A DNA stretch of 64,000 nucleotides, taken from Enterococcus_D sp050529585. GTDB taxonomy: Bacteria > Bacillota > Bacilli > Lactobacillales > Enterococcaceae. Location: NCBI RefSeq assembly GCF_050529585.1, contig NZ_CP172882.1, positions 1 to 64,000 of the forward strand. The letters run 5' to 3'. The notes under the pieces are model-generated. The model was given only the letters and a program-made list of their open reading frames with translations, had not been told where the DNA came from and ran no database searches. Below, piece after piece: positions 9,295 to 18,034 of this stretch (position 1 is its first letter; each line of letters begins with the position of its first letter). Both the position numbers and the translations under genes were made by a program.

Positions 9295-9816
9295 TTGATT
9301 AATAATGTTGTACTAGTAGGAAGATTAACCAAAGATCCTGATTTACGTTACACTTCTAATGGCACGGGTGTTGCAACTTTTACTTTGGCGGTAAATCGTA
9401 ATTTTACCAATCAAAGCGGGGAGCGAGAAGCTGATTTTATCAACTGTGTGATTTGGAGAAAACCAGCTGAAACCATGGCAAACTATGCTCGTAAAGGTAC
9501 ATTGTTAGGTATTACTGGACGGATTCAAACCCGTTCTTATGATAATCAACAAGGTCAACGTGTATATGTAACAGAAGTCGTTGCTGACAACTTCCAATTA
9601 TTAGAGTCAAGAAATGCTTCTGAGCAAAGACGGACATCTGACAATGGCAGCAGCAATAACACGTATAATTCAAACAGTTCTTCTGGATTTGGTAACAATC
9701 AAACCAATCAAACTCAATCCTCTCAACCATCAGGAATGCCAAATTTTGATCGCGATAACGCCGATCCATTCGGAAACGCATCAATCGACATTTCAGACGA
9801 TGATTTACCATTCTAA
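9295..9816 (+). CDS. ssb: Single-stranded DNA-binding protein
   Basis: SSB coats single-stranded DNA and recruits replication and repair proteins. The 173-aa protein starts at TTG 9295 (MINNVVLVGRLTKDPDLRYT), behind GAGGAG. The OB fold covers about residues 1-105. A low-complexity linker rich in N, S, Q and T follows (about 108-155). The acidic tip DISDDDLPF is the conserved partner-binding tail. Position between rpsF and rpsR is the standard arrangement. Confidence 0.97.
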   Translation: MINNVVLVGRLTKDPDLRYTSNGTGVATFTLAVNRNFTNQSGEREADFINCVIWRKPAETMANYARKGTLLGITGRIQTRSYDNQQGQRVYVTEVVADNFQLLESRNASEQRRTSDNGSSNNTYNSNSSSGFGNNQTNQTQSSQPSGMPNFDRDNADPFGNASIDISDDDLPF

Positions 9817-9839
9817 GAAATTGATAGGAGGGAAATAGG

Positions 9840-10076
9840 ATGGCACAACAAAGAAGAGGCGGACGCAAACGTCGTAAAGTAGACTATATTGCAGCTAACC
9901 ATATCGAACATATCGACTATAAAGATATTGAATTACTAAAACGTTTCATTTCAGAACGTGGCAAAATTTTACCACGTCGTGTAACTGGTACAGGTGCGAA
10001 AAACCAACGCAAACTTACCATTGCAATCAAACGCGCACGTATTATGGGATTACTTCCATTCGTAGGCGAAGAATAA
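9840..10076 (+). CDS. rpsR: 30S ribosomal protein S18
   Basis: A 78-aa S18, the S6 partner on the 30S subunit. It begins with a basic segment (AQQRRGGRKRRKVDYI) and contains RGKILPRRVTGTGAKNQRKLTIAIKRAR, diagnostic of S18. The start is preceded by AGGAGGG. It ends the operon and is followed by a hairpin terminator. Confidence 0.97.
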   Translation: MAQQRRGGRKRRKVDYIAANHIEHIDYKDIELLKRFISERGKILPRRVTGTGAKNQRKLTIAIKRARIMGLLPFVGEE

Positions 10077-10085
10077 ATCGATACC

Positions 10086-10124
10086 AAATGACAAGTTTCT
10101 TTTAGAAGCTTGTCATTTTTTTCT
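10086..10124 (+). terminator. Intrinsic terminator after rpsR
   Basis: AAATGACAAG pairs with CTTGTCATTT, with extra pairing TTCT/AGAA inside, followed by a run of T. Confidence 0.88.
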
Positions 10125-10205
10125 CTATTTTTTAAAAAGGTGTTATTTTATTGATAGTAATAATAACATTTATTTCGTTTTTCAGTAGTGGATTTTTAAT
10201 ATGAG

Positions 10206-10221
10206 CGTTTCACGTGAAACA
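10206..10221. promoter_or_regulatory. parS: Second parS site (15/16 match)
   Basis: CGTTTCACGTGAAACA differs from the parS consensus only at the first, outermost base. It lies in the gap between rpsR and the gdpP-like gene, about 950 bp from the perfect copy. Confidence 0.88.
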
Positions 10222-10312
10222 ATTTTTTGGACAATCGCCTAATTTCTTAAATTGTGGTAAAATAGAATGACGAAAGAGTATAATCTGGGAGAAAATATTG
10301 AGGGGTTAAACA

Positions 10313-11761
10313 ATGGCAGCAATTGGGTTGATTTCAATTGATAATTACGATGATTTGATCGAGAAAAAAGATGACAAACAAGTATCTTATTTGAACTCTC
10401 TGATTACGACGCTTATTTCTGATTGGGCAAGTGAAAACAGTGTCTTTTATAAGCGTATCAATTCAGAACGGTTTCTTTTTGTTGCGAAAGATTCTGATAT
10501 TGAAAGAATGAAAGAGGACAAATTTCAATTTTTGACTCGGGTGCGACAGGTCGCTGAAAAAAATGATTTGCCATTGACGATCAGTATGGGTATTGCCTAT
10601 GGACAAGAATCTTTTGAGGTGATCGGAGAAGAAGCGCAAAACAATCTCGATGTGGCGTTAGTTAGAGGTGGGGATCAAGTTGTCTTAAGAGAAGCGATAG
10701 AAGATGCTAAGCCACAATTCTTTGGCGGTAATACGGATGGCACACCAAAGAGAACGCGTGTTCGTTCTAGAGCGATGAGTACAGCTTTGAAGAAGATATT
10801 CGCTGAAAATCAGCGCATATTTATTATGGGGCATCGGTATCCTGATATGGATGCGCTTGGATCAGCCTTTGGCGTTGCCTATATGGCGATGATGAGTGAC
10901 AAAGAGTGTTACATTATCTTGAATGCCAAAGAAATCACCGCTGATATTGAGCGTGCCCTCGAAGAATTAAAGAAATATCCTGATCTTGAACGATTAGTGA
11001 TTTCAGATGAAGAAGCAATCGATCTGTCGAATGACGAAAGTGTTTTAGTGATGGTGGATTATCACAAACCATCGATGTCGATTTCTCAAGCTGTCTATGA
11101 TGAATTTGATAAAATTGCTGTGATCGATCATCATCGTCGTGGAGATGAGTTTCCTGACAAACCATTATTGACTTATATTGAATCAACTGCTTCTTCGGCA
11201 GCAGAGTTGGTGGCAGAATTGATTCAATATCGTGCAGCCCGCAAATCATTATTGCCTAAGTTTATCTCGACTGCACTTTTGGCAGGAATCTACGTTGATA
11301 CCAAAAATTTCACAGTACGCACCACAGGTCGGACCTTTGATATTGCAGCTTATCTAAAGAATCAAGGTGCAGATACATCTTTGGTTCAATATATGTTGAG
11401 CACTGATTTAGATTCGTATCTTATGATCAGTGAGTTGGTGTCACGCAGCAAACATTTTAAAGAAGATATCGTGATTGCAACTGCTGATGAAGATCGGGTC
11501 TACGATAGTGTGACAGTGGCTAAAGCCGCGGATACATTATTGTCTATCAACGGGATCCATGCGGCATTTGTGATTACGAAACAACCAGGCGATTTGATTG
11601 GGATCAGTGCCCGCAGTACCGGCAAAGTAAATGTACAAACCGTTATGGAGAGCTTGGGCGGCGGTGGTCATTTCACGAATGCAGCGACCCAGATCAAAGG
11701 CAGCAATATCGATGAAGTGGAACATCGATTGCGTAATGAATTAATCAATCATGATCAATAA
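10313..11761 (+). CDS. gdpP: GdpP-type c-di-AMP phosphodiesterase lacking the N-terminal membrane and PAS region
   Basis: This is the GdpP/YybT family, which degrades cyclic di-AMP through a DHH-DHHA1 domain. Family members are about 650-660 aa with two membrane helices, a PAS domain, a degenerate GGDEF domain and DHH-DHHA1. Here the protein is 482 aa and starts at the edge of the degenerate GGDEF domain (ISIDNYDD near residue 8, RGGDQVV near 120). The DHH motifs are intact: GHRYPDMDALG, VMVDYHKPS and IDHHRRG, and DHHA1 ends in GGGGHFTNAATQ. The ATG follows GAGGGG. An in-frame TAA at 10307-10309 blocks upstream extension, and the 236-bp gap is too short for the missing 170 or so residues. The enzyme should be cytosolic and probably active, but without membrane or PAS control. 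Confidence 0.88.
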   Translation: MAAIGLISIDNYDDLIEKKDDKQVSYLNSLITTLISDWASENSVFYKRINSERFLFVAKDSDIERMKEDKFQFLTRVRQVAEKNDLPLTISMGIAYGQESFEVIGEEAQNNLDVALVRGGDQVVLREAIEDAKPQFFGGNTDGTPKRTRVRSRAMSTALKKIFAENQRIFIMGHRYPDMDALGSAFGVAYMAMMSDKECYIILNAKEITADIERALEELKKYPDLERLVISDEEAIDLSNDESVLVMVDYHKPSMSISQAVYDEFDKIAVIDHHRRGDEFPDKPLLTYIESTASSAAELVAELIQYRAARKSLLPKFISTALLAGIYVDTKNFTVRTTGRTFDIAAYLKNQGADTSLVQYMLSTDLDSYLMISELVSRSKHFKEDIVIATADEDRVYDSVTVAKAADTLLSINGIHAAFVITKQPGDLIGISARSTGKVNVQTVMESLGGGGHFTNAATQIKGSNIDEVEHRLRNELINHDQ

Positions 11762-11776
11762 CAAGGAGTGACAAAG

Positions 11777-12229
11777 ATGAAAGTAATTTTCTTACAAGAT
11801 GTCAAAGGCAAAGGGAAAAAGGGAGATATCAAAGAAGTCCCTAACGGCTATGCGCAAAATTTCCTGATCAAAAACAATTATGCGAAACCAGCCAATAATG
11901 AAAGTATGGCTGAATTAAAAGGCAAGCAAAAAGCCAAGGAAAAACAAGATGCTGAAGTATTAGCTGAAGCCAAAGCATTGAAAGAAGTCCTTGAAAAAGA
12001 AGAAACAATCGTTAAAATTCAGGCCAAAGCAGGCGAAGACGGCCGATTATTCGGTTCGATCCCATCTAAACAAATCGCCGATGCGTTAAACAAACAATAT
12101 AAAATCAAATTGGATAAACGCAAAATTGAGTTGGATCAGCCAATTCGTGCATTAGGCTTTACCCAAGTACCAGTGAAGATTCATCCGCAAGTGACCGCGA
12201 CTATCAATGTTCATACGGTGCAAGAATAA
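11777..12229 (+). CDS. rplI: 50S ribosomal protein L9
   Basis: A 150-aa L9 that starts MKVIFLQDVKGKGKKGDIKEV, the family N-terminal domain, followed by the long connecting helix (about residues 40-75) and a C-terminal domain with GRLFGSIPSKQIADAL. A GTG at 11768 is in frame but belongs to the ribosome-binding site (AAGGAGTG), so ATG 11777 is chosen. It lies 15 bases after gdpP, as in many Firmicutes, so the two are likely co-transcribed. Confidence 0.96.
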   Translation: MKVIFLQDVKGKGKKGDIKEVPNGYAQNFLIKNNYAKPANNESMAELKGKQKAKEKQDAEVLAEAKALKEVLEKEETIVKIQAKAGEDGRLFGSIPSKQIADALNKQYKIKLDKRKIELDQPIRALGFTQVPVKIHPQVTATINVHTVQE

Positions 12230-12232
12230 GGG

Positions 12233-12265
12233 AAAGACCCAACAGTCAATTGTTGGGTCTTTTTC
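12233..12265 (+). terminator. Intrinsic terminator after rplI
   Basis: AAAGACCCAACA and TGTTGGGTCTTT form a 12-bp stem with a 6-base loop and a T-run. Confidence 0.92.
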
Positions 12266-12348
12266 AAAGAAGTTATCATAGAAGGTACCTTGTACTTTAC
12301 TTGGTTATCTTGTAGAATAAATGGACACTAGATGAGGAGTAAAAAGGT

Positions 12349-13719
12349 ATGAATGAAGCGTGGCAGAACCAAATCCCTCCACAAGATATTGAAGCGGAAC
12401 AAGCGGTACTCGGTGCCATTTTTTTAGACGCTGAAGCGATCATTGATGCAATGGAAGTCATTGCACCGCAAGATTTTTATCGCCGCAGCCATCAAATCAT
12501 TTTCCAAGCAATGATTCAATTGAATGATCGCAGTGAAGCAATCGATTTGATTACATTAAAGGCAGAAATCGAAAAAAGCAGCAGTCTTGAAGATGTCGGC
12601 GGCTTAACGTATTTAACTGAACTCAGCCAAGCCTCACCTTCAGCTGCTAGCATTGCCTATTATGCCAAAATCGTCGATGACAAAGCAACATTGCGTAATT
12701 TGATTCAAACAGCCAGTCGGATCGTTACACAAGGTTTTGAACAAGATGAAGACGTCCAATCAATCATTGATCAAGCGGAAAAAAGTATTTTAGAAGTATC
12801 CGAAAAACGCAATAGCAATGGTTTTCAATCAATCGCAGATGTATTAAATCGTACAATTGAAAATATCGATCAATTGGCTCAAAATAATGAAGAAATCACA
12901 GGCTTGCCAACAGGCTATCCGGCATTAGACAAAATGACTGCTGGTCTGCAAAAAGAAGAGCTGATTATTCTGGCTGCCCGCCCTGCCGTTGGTAAAACAG
13001 CATTTGCCTTGAATATCGCGCAAAATGTCGGCACCAAAACGGATCGTTCTGTGGCTATTTTTAGCTTGGAAATGGGTGCTGAATCATTGGTCAATCGGAT
13101 GTTATGTGCCGAAGGGTCGATTGAAGCGGGACATTTGCGAACAGGGCAATTATCTGAAGAAGAATGGCGTAATTTGATCGTAGCGATGGGTAGTTTGTCG
13201 AATGCCAGTATCTATATCGATGATACACCCGGGATCAAAATTTCAGAAATTCGTGCACGTTGCCGCAAATTGGCGCAAGAAAAAGGCAATCTTGGCTTGA
13301 TTTTGATCGATTATCTGCAATTGATTGAAGGAACAGGTCGCGAAAACCGCCAGCAAGAAGTATCAGAGATCTCTCGGCAGCTCAAAAAACTGGCGAAAGA
13401 ATTGAAAGTGCCAGTTATTGCCCTTTCCCAGTTGTCTCGGGGCGTAGAACAACGGCAAGATAAACGTCCAGTATTGAGTGATATCCGGGAATCAGGATCG
13501 ATCGAGCAGGATGCGGATATCGTTGCCTTTTTATACCGTGATGATTACTATCGCAGTGAAGAAGGTGATGATGACAATCAAGAAGAGCAGCAAGACAATA
13601 ATGTCATTGAAGTCATTATCGAAAAAAACCGGAGCGGTGCCCGAGGAACTGTCGAATTGCTGTTTATTAAAGAATATAACAAGTTTTCTTCGGTCTCTCC
13701 TCGTACCGACTTTGGGTAA
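12349..13719 (+). CDS. dnaB: Replicative DNA helicase DnaB
   Basis: The hexameric helicase at the replication fork (DnaC in Bacillus naming). The 456-aa protein has the N-terminal collar domain (PPQDIEAEQAVLGAIF) at about residues 10-110. A linker and a RecA-like ATPase follow, with Walker A ARPAVGKTAFALN near 210 and Walker B LILIDYLQLI. The motif DIRESGSIEQDADIVAFLYR and C-terminal KNRSGARGTVEL are typical. The acidic insert EEGDDDNQEEQQDN near residue 405 is more extended than in many relatives. It has its own gap upstream and a terminator downstream. Confidence 0.97.
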   Translation: MNEAWQNQIPPQDIEAEQAVLGAIFLDAEAIIDAMEVIAPQDFYRRSHQIIFQAMIQLNDRSEAIDLITLKAEIEKSSSLEDVGGLTYLTELSQASPSAASIAYYAKIVDDKATLRNLIQTASRIVTQGFEQDEDVQSIIDQAEKSILEVSEKRNSNGFQSIADVLNRTIENIDQLAQNNEEITGLPTGYPALDKMTAGLQKEELIILAARPAVGKTAFALNIAQNVGTKTDRSVAIFSLEMGAESLVNRMLCAEGSIEAGHLRTGQLSEEEWRNLIVAMGSLSNASIYIDDTPGIKISEIRARCRKLAQEKGNLGLILIDYLQLIEGTGRENRQQEVSEISRQLKKLAKELKVPVIALSQLSRGVEQRQDKRPVLSDIRESGSIEQDADIVAFLYRDDYYRSEEGDDDNQEEQQDNNVIEVIIEKNRSGARGTVELLFIKEYNKFSSVSPRTDFG

Positions 13720-13771
13720 ATGGTGCATGAGATAGTGTTTAATGTAAGATTTTGTCAGTTGAATGACGTCG

Positions 13772-13805
13772 GACACACCTCTTTAGAAAAGAGTGTGTCT
13801 TTTTT
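13772..13805 (+). terminator. Intrinsic terminator after dnaB
   Basis: GACACAC-CTCTTT pairs with AAAGAG-TGTGTC around a short loop, followed by TTTTTT. Confidence 0.88.
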
Positions 13806-13843
13806 ATTCGTTTTTAAATGCTATTTTTTTTTATCATCGCAAA

Positions 13844-13897
13844 ATAGTTCGTTTTTTAATCTAAAAAAAGAGAAAATAAAAATAATTATTCGATTTT
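13844..13897 (+). promoter_or_regulatory. Possible PurR box pair upstream of purA
   Basis: On the minus strand, 13844-13856 matches the Gram-positive PurBox AWWWCCGAACWWT at 12 of 13 positions. A second copy at 13885-13897 matches at 11 of 13. The boxes share orientation and are 28 bases apart, which is not the classic geometry, so the call is tentative. Confidence 0.3.
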
Positions 13898-13900
13898 AGA

Positions 13901-13929
13901 TTGAAAGCCATTGCGAAACTTGTTACAAT
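13901..13929 (+). promoter_or_regulatory. Promoter of purA
   Basis: TTGAAA at 13901-13906 and TACAAT at 13924-13929 have a 17-base spacer, with TGT just before the -10 (extended -10). It overlaps the upstream in-frame extension of purA, supporting the start at 13968. Confidence 0.82.
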
Positions 13930-13967
13930 ACATAAGGAATGCATTAAACAAAGAAAGAGGTCATTTT

Positions 13968-15260
13968 ATGTCATCTGTAGTAGTAGTAGGTACACAATGG
14001 GGCGACGAAGGTAAAGGAAAGATTACGGACTTTTTAAGTGAAAACGCGGAAGTCATTGCACGTTATCAAGGTGGCGACAATGCGGGACATACAATTAAAT
14101 TTGACGGTGTGACCTATAAATTGCATTTGATTCCTTCAGGGATTTTTTATGCGGATAAAATCAGTGTGATCGGCAATGGTGTTGTGGTTAATCCTAAATC
14201 ACTTGTAAAAGAATTGGCATACCTGAAAGAAAATAATATAATAACAAAAAACTTGAAGATTTCTGATCGAGCACATGTTATTTTACCTTATCATATCCAA
14301 TTGGATCAGCTGCAAGAAGACGCAAAAGGTGAAAATAAAATCGGCACCACGATCAAAGGAATCGGACCCGCTTATATGGACAAAGCGGCACGTGTCGGCA
14401 TTCGGATCGCAGATTTATTAGATAAAGAGATTTTTGAAGAACGTTTACGGATCAATCTGGAAGAAAAAAATCGTCAATTTGTTAAAATGTTTGATGCTGA
14501 ACCGATTGATTTTGAAGATGTATTTGAAGAATATTATGCTTATGGGCAACAAATCAAACAATATGTGACAGATACATCAGTCATTTTAAACGATGCATTA
14601 GATGCGGGGAAACGCGTTTTATTTGAGGGTGCACAAGGTGTCATGTTAGATATTGACCAAGGAACTTATCCATTTGTTACGTCTTCAAATCCAGTTGCTG
14701 GTGGCGTAACGATTGGTAGTGGTGTCGGCCCATCAAAAATCAACAAAGTGGTAGGGGTGTGTAAAGCTTACACCTCTCGTGTGGGAGATGGCCCTTTTCC
14801 AACTGAACTATTTGATGAAACAGGACAACAAATTCGTGAAGTTGGACGTGAATACGGTACAACAACTGGTCGACCTCGACGTGTCGGTTGGTTCGATACG
14901 GTTGTGATGCGTCATTCAAAACGGGTTTCAGGAATCACCAACTTATCATTGAATTCGATCGATGTTTTGAGTGGTTTAGAAACAGTGAAGATCTGTACGG
15001 CATATGAATTAGATGGTGAAAAAATCTACCATTATCCAGCAAGTTTGAAAGAGTTGAATCGTTGTAAGCCTATTTACGAAGAGCTTCCTGGCTGGTCTGA
15101 AGATATCACCAATTGTAAAACGTTGGCTGATTTGCCTGAAAATGCAAGAAACTATGTGCATCGTGTATCAGAATTAGTCGGTGTGCGTATTTCAACGTTT
15201 TCAGTTGGACCTGATCGAAATCAAACCAATATTTTAGAAAGTGTTTGGGCTCAGATCTAA
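13968..15260 (+). CDS. purA: Adenylosuccinate synthetase
   Basis: PurA makes adenylosuccinate from IMP, aspartate and GTP, the first committed step to AMP. From ATG 13968 the protein is 430 aa, the normal length, and begins MSSVVVVGTQWGDEGKGK, where the P-loop is also the catalytic Asp/His region (GDNAGHT follows at about residue 38). The conserved GTTKGIGPAY-like segment reads GTTIKGIGPAYMDKAARVGIR. The C-terminal GRPRRVGWFD and ISTFSVGPDR are diagnostic. An in-frame ATG at 13911 lies inside the promoter and is rejected. It is monocistronic. Confidence 0.96.
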   Translation: MSSVVVVGTQWGDEGKGKITDFLSENAEVIARYQGGDNAGHTIKFDGVTYKLHLIPSGIFYADKISVIGNGVVVNPKSLVKELAYLKENNIITKNLKISDRAHVILPYHIQLDQLQEDAKGENKIGTTIKGIGPAYMDKAARVGIRIADLLDKEIFEERLRINLEEKNRQFVKMFDAEPIDFEDVFEEYYAYGQQIKQYVTDTSVILNDALDAGKRVLFEGAQGVMLDIDQGTYPFVTSSNPVAGGVTIGSGVGPSKINKVVGVCKAYTSRVGDGPFPTELFDETGQQIREVGREYGTTTGRPRRVGWFDTVVMRHSKRVSGITNLSLNSIDVLSGLETVKICTAYELDGEKIYHYPASLKELNRCKPIYEELPGWSEDITNCKTLADLPENARNYVHRVSELVGVRISTFSVGPDRNQTNILESVWAQI

Positions 15261-15382
15261 ACAAAATCAAAGCAACTATCATTTTAAAGCAGGGCAAAAG
15301 TAGGACATGCCAATGGAATTAAAGAAAACATTTGTTTTATTTGGTTCTGAGCGTGTGAAATATTTTTGTCGTGCTTTTTTTT

Positions 15383-15391
15383 TGCTATAAT
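15383..15391 (+). promoter_or_regulatory. Extended -10 promoter of the degV-like gene
   Basis: TGC followed by perfect TATAAT at 15386-15391 lies 25 bases before the degV-like ATG. The -35 element is poor. Confidence 0.5.
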
Positions 15392-15416
15392 GAATGGTAT
15401 GAAAGGGGTGGGAATC

Positions 15417-16292
15417 ATGTTTCAACTGATAACTGATTCTTGTTGCGATCTGCCTGCGGAACGATTAGCTGAACTAGATGTTGCTTATATTCCGATGGTG
15501 ATTGCGTTAGAGGGGAAAGAGTATACGGATGATATGGGTCAATCCTTTGATACGGATTGGTTTTTAGAAAAATTGAAAGAACATGCACAACCAACAACTT
15601 CACAAATCAATGTGGGGCGCTATATGGAATATTTTCGCCCGTATGTCGAAGCAGGAACACCTATTTTATATTTAGGTTTTTCTTCTGGTATGAGCGGATC
15701 GTTTCAAAGCGCCGTTCAAGCTGTGGCGTTGTTGAAAGAAGAATATGAAGCGGTCAATATTTCTCTGATCGATACCAAGTCAGCAAGTTTAGGGGAAGGC
15801 TTTTTGGTTGCTGAAGCTGCACAACGCAAAGCAGCTGGCGCTTCATTGTTGGAAGTCAGCCAATGGGTCGAAGACCATAAATTACTATTAGATTCTTGGG
15901 TGACAGTGGATGACTTGAAACAATTGGAACGTGGGGGACGCATTTCTAAAACCGCAGCTGCAATTGGTGGTTTATTGAATGTGAAACCGATCATAACGGT
16001 TGATACAGATGGAAAACTGCGAAATGTCGATAAAGTGAGGGGCAGAAACAAATCGATTCAAAACATCGTGGACCATACGATCGCCAATCTGCAAGCCTCT
16101 CAAACGAAGACAGTCTATTTTGCGAATGCTGGAGACGATGAAGCAGCTGAAAAAGTCATTGCAAGTTTAAAGGAAAAAATGCCAGATGTAGTCATTCATC
16201 ATTATCCTTTGGGTCCAACGATCTCTAGTCATACAGGATATGGTTGTCTTGCTGTCTTTTCTTTTGGTACAGGTCGAATAGACCCTGCATAA
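15417..16292 (+). CDS. DegV family fatty-acid-binding protein
   Basis: DegV/FakB proteins bind a fatty acid and present it to the kinase FakA for phosphorylation before phospholipid synthesis. The 291-aa protein starts MFQLITDSCCDLP, the usual opening with the TDS-C-DL signature. It also contains TSQINVGRYMEYF, YLGFSSGMSGSFQSA and LDSWVTVDDLKQLERGGRISKT, all family blocks. An in-frame start at 15366 would include the promoter -10. ATG 15417 is preceded by GGGGTGGG and preferred. No fakA partner is adjacent. Which of the fatty-acid specificities it has cannot be read from the sequence. Confidence 0.9.
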   Translation: MFQLITDSCCDLPAERLAELDVAYIPMVIALEGKEYTDDMGQSFDTDWFLEKLKEHAQPTTSQINVGRYMEYFRPYVEAGTPILYLGFSSGMSGSFQSAVQAVALLKEEYEAVNISLIDTKSASLGEGFLVAEAAQRKAAGASLLEVSQWVEDHKLLLDSWVTVDDLKQLERGGRISKTAAAIGGLLNVKPIITVDTDGKLRNVDKVRGRNKSIQNIVDHTIANLQASQTKTVYFANAGDDEAAEKVIASLKEKMPDVVIHHYPLGPTISSHTGYGCLAVFSFGTGRIDPA

Positions 16293-16317
16293 GCTGTTTA
16301 CCGAAATATGAATAAAA

Positions 16318-16369
16318 AAAGAATGCCAGTTGATTCCCCTGAACAAGCAGGAATCAACTGGCATTTTTT
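16318..16369. terminator. Bidirectional terminator between degV-like gene and ABC-F gene
   Basis: AATGCCAGTTGATTCC and GGAATCAACTGGCATT form a perfect 16-bp stem, with T-runs outward on both strands. The final base overlaps the ABC-F stop codon. Confidence 0.93.
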
Positions 16370-17991
16370 TAGTCGTTCAATTCAGCAACACGTTTTTGAA
16401 CATCTTTATTTTCTAAGAACTCATCGTACGTCGTTTCGGCACGATCCACCACGCCTTTACTAGAGACCGCAATGATACGGTTAGCTAAGGTTTGAATAAA
16501 TTGATGGTCATGAGATGCAAATAGCAATGAGCCGGTAAAAGCCATCAAGCCATCATTTAAGGCGGTGATCGATTCTAAGTCCAAGTGATTGGTTGGGTCG
16601 TCCAAGACTAACACATTGGCTTTTGACAACATTAGTTTCGATAGCATACAGCGAACCTTTTCTCCTCCAGAAAGGACATTGACTGGTTTCAATACTTCAT
16701 CACCAGAAAAGAGCATCCGTCCCAAGAAGCTGCGTAAGAAGGTATTGTCATCTTCTTCTTTGCCCGCATATTGGCGCAACCAATCAACGATTGGCATGTC
16801 GGTGTCAAATTCATTGGTCGTATCTTTTGGCAAGTACGCATGTTGTGTTGTCACACCCCAGCGAACACTGCCTGTATCAGGCGTGATTTCACCCATAATG
16901 ACTTTGAATAAGGTGGTAGTGGTAATATCACTATTGGCCACAAAAGCGACTTTATCGTCTTTATTCAATGTGAAAGAGATATTGTCGAGAATTTTCTTGC
17001 CATCGATTGTAACACTGACATTGTCCACTTGTAAGAGGTCATTACCGATCTCTCTTTCTGGTTTGAACCCAACAAATGGATAGCGACGAGACGATGGTTG
17101 GATATCGTCAAGGGTGATTTTGTCTAACATTTTCTTACGTGAAGTTGCTTGCTTTGATTTCGACGCATTGGCGCTGAAACGTGCAATAAAGTCTTGTAAT
17201 TCTTTGATTTGTTCTTCTTTTTTGGCATTTGATTGTGATTGCAGCTTGGCAGCCAATTGACTAGATTCTAACCAAAAGTCATAATTTCCAACAAATAGCT
17301 TGATTTTGCCAAAGTCTAAGTCAGCCATGTGGGTACACACTTTGTTTAAGAAGTGGCGGTCATGGGATACAACAATGACTGTATTTTCAAAGTTGATCAA
17401 AAATTCTTCTAGCCAATTGATCGATTGGATGTCCAATCCATTGGTAGGTTCGTCTAGCAGCAAGACATCAGGTTTGCCGAATAAGGCTTGTGCCAGCAAT
17501 ACTTTGACTCTTTGACCAGCCGTTAACTCTTTCATTTGCAAGTGGTGCAATTCTTCAGGGATGTTCAACCCTTGTAAAAGAACAGCTGCTTCTGGTTCAG
17601 CTTCCCAACCATCAAGTTCAGCAAATTCACCTTCTAATTCAGCAGCGCGAATCCCATCTTCATCAGTAAAATCCTCTTTCATGTAGATGGCATCTTTTTC
17701 TTTCATCACTTCGTATAAACGTTTATGGCCCATGATAACAGTTTCGATCACTGTGTATTCTTCGTAGTCATAATGGTTCTGTTTTAAGACAGCCATCCGT
17801 TCATCAGGTCCTAAAGAGACATTGCCGGTTGACGGCTGGATCTCACCAGATAATATTTTTAAAAAAGTTGATTTACCAGCACCATTTGCACCAATCAAAC
17901 CATAACAATTACCAGGCGTAAATTTAATATTAACATCGTCAAATAGTTTGCGGTCTGAAAAATGCAAACTTACATCACTTACTGTAATCAA
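16369..17991 (-). CDS. ABC-F family ATPase (YbiT/YkpA-like)
   Basis: A soluble protein of 540 aa with two ABC ATPase domains and no membrane segments, the ABC-F architecture of ribosome-associated translation factors. Domain 1 has GANGAGKST (about residue 36), signature LTAGQR and Walker B VLLLDEPTNGLD. A charged linker (about 235-300, rich in K, Q and S) corresponds to the P-site tRNA interaction motif. Domain 2 has a degenerate Walker A (VANSDITTTTL), signature LSGGEK and VLVLDDPTNHLD. It starts at TTG behind GAGGAAAAG. The sequence is closest to the housekeeping YbiT/YkpA type and not to a known antibiotic-resistance ABC-F, though that is judged by eye. Confidence 0.88.
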   Translation of the reverse strand: MITVSDVSLHFSDRKLFDDVNIKFTPGNCYGLIGANGAGKSTFLKILSGEIQPSTGNVSLGPDERMAVLKQNHYDYEEYTVIETVIMGHKRLYEVMKEKDAIYMKEDFTDEDGIRAAELEGEFAELDGWEAEPEAAVLLQGLNIPEELHHLQMKELTAGQRVKVLLAQALFGKPDVLLLDEPTNGLDIQSINWLEEFLINFENTVIVVSHDRHFLNKVCTHMADLDFGKIKLFVGNYDFWLESSQLAAKLQSQSNAKKEEQIKELQDFIARFSANASKSKQATSRKKMLDKITLDDIQPSSRRYPFVGFKPEREIGNDLLQVDNVSVTIDGKKILDNISFTLNKDDKVAFVANSDITTTTLFKVIMGEITPDTGSVRWGVTTQHAYLPKDTTNEFDTDMPIVDWLRQYAGKEEDDNTFLRSFLGRMLFSGDEVLKPVNVLSGGEKVRCMLSKLMLSKANVLVLDDPTNHLDLESITALNDGLMAFTGSLLFASHDHQFIQTLANRIIAVSSKGVVDRAETTYDEFLENKDVQKRVAELND

Positions 17992-18034
17992 TTCTTTTCC
18001 TCACTTTATATAGATTGACATGGAGTCTCCTAGC

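Noticed and set aside
10227..10284. A full -35/-10 promoter for the gdpP-like gene.
   Set aside because: TTGGAC, TAAAAT and TATAAT elements are present but none pair at 16-18 bases; only an extended -10 (TGG-TAAAAT at 10255-10263) is plausible, so no promoter was listed.
16369..17991. Idea that the ABC-F gene is an antibiotic-resistance factor.
   Set aside because: The sequence resembles the housekeeping YbiT/YkpA type and the leader is too short for an attenuator.
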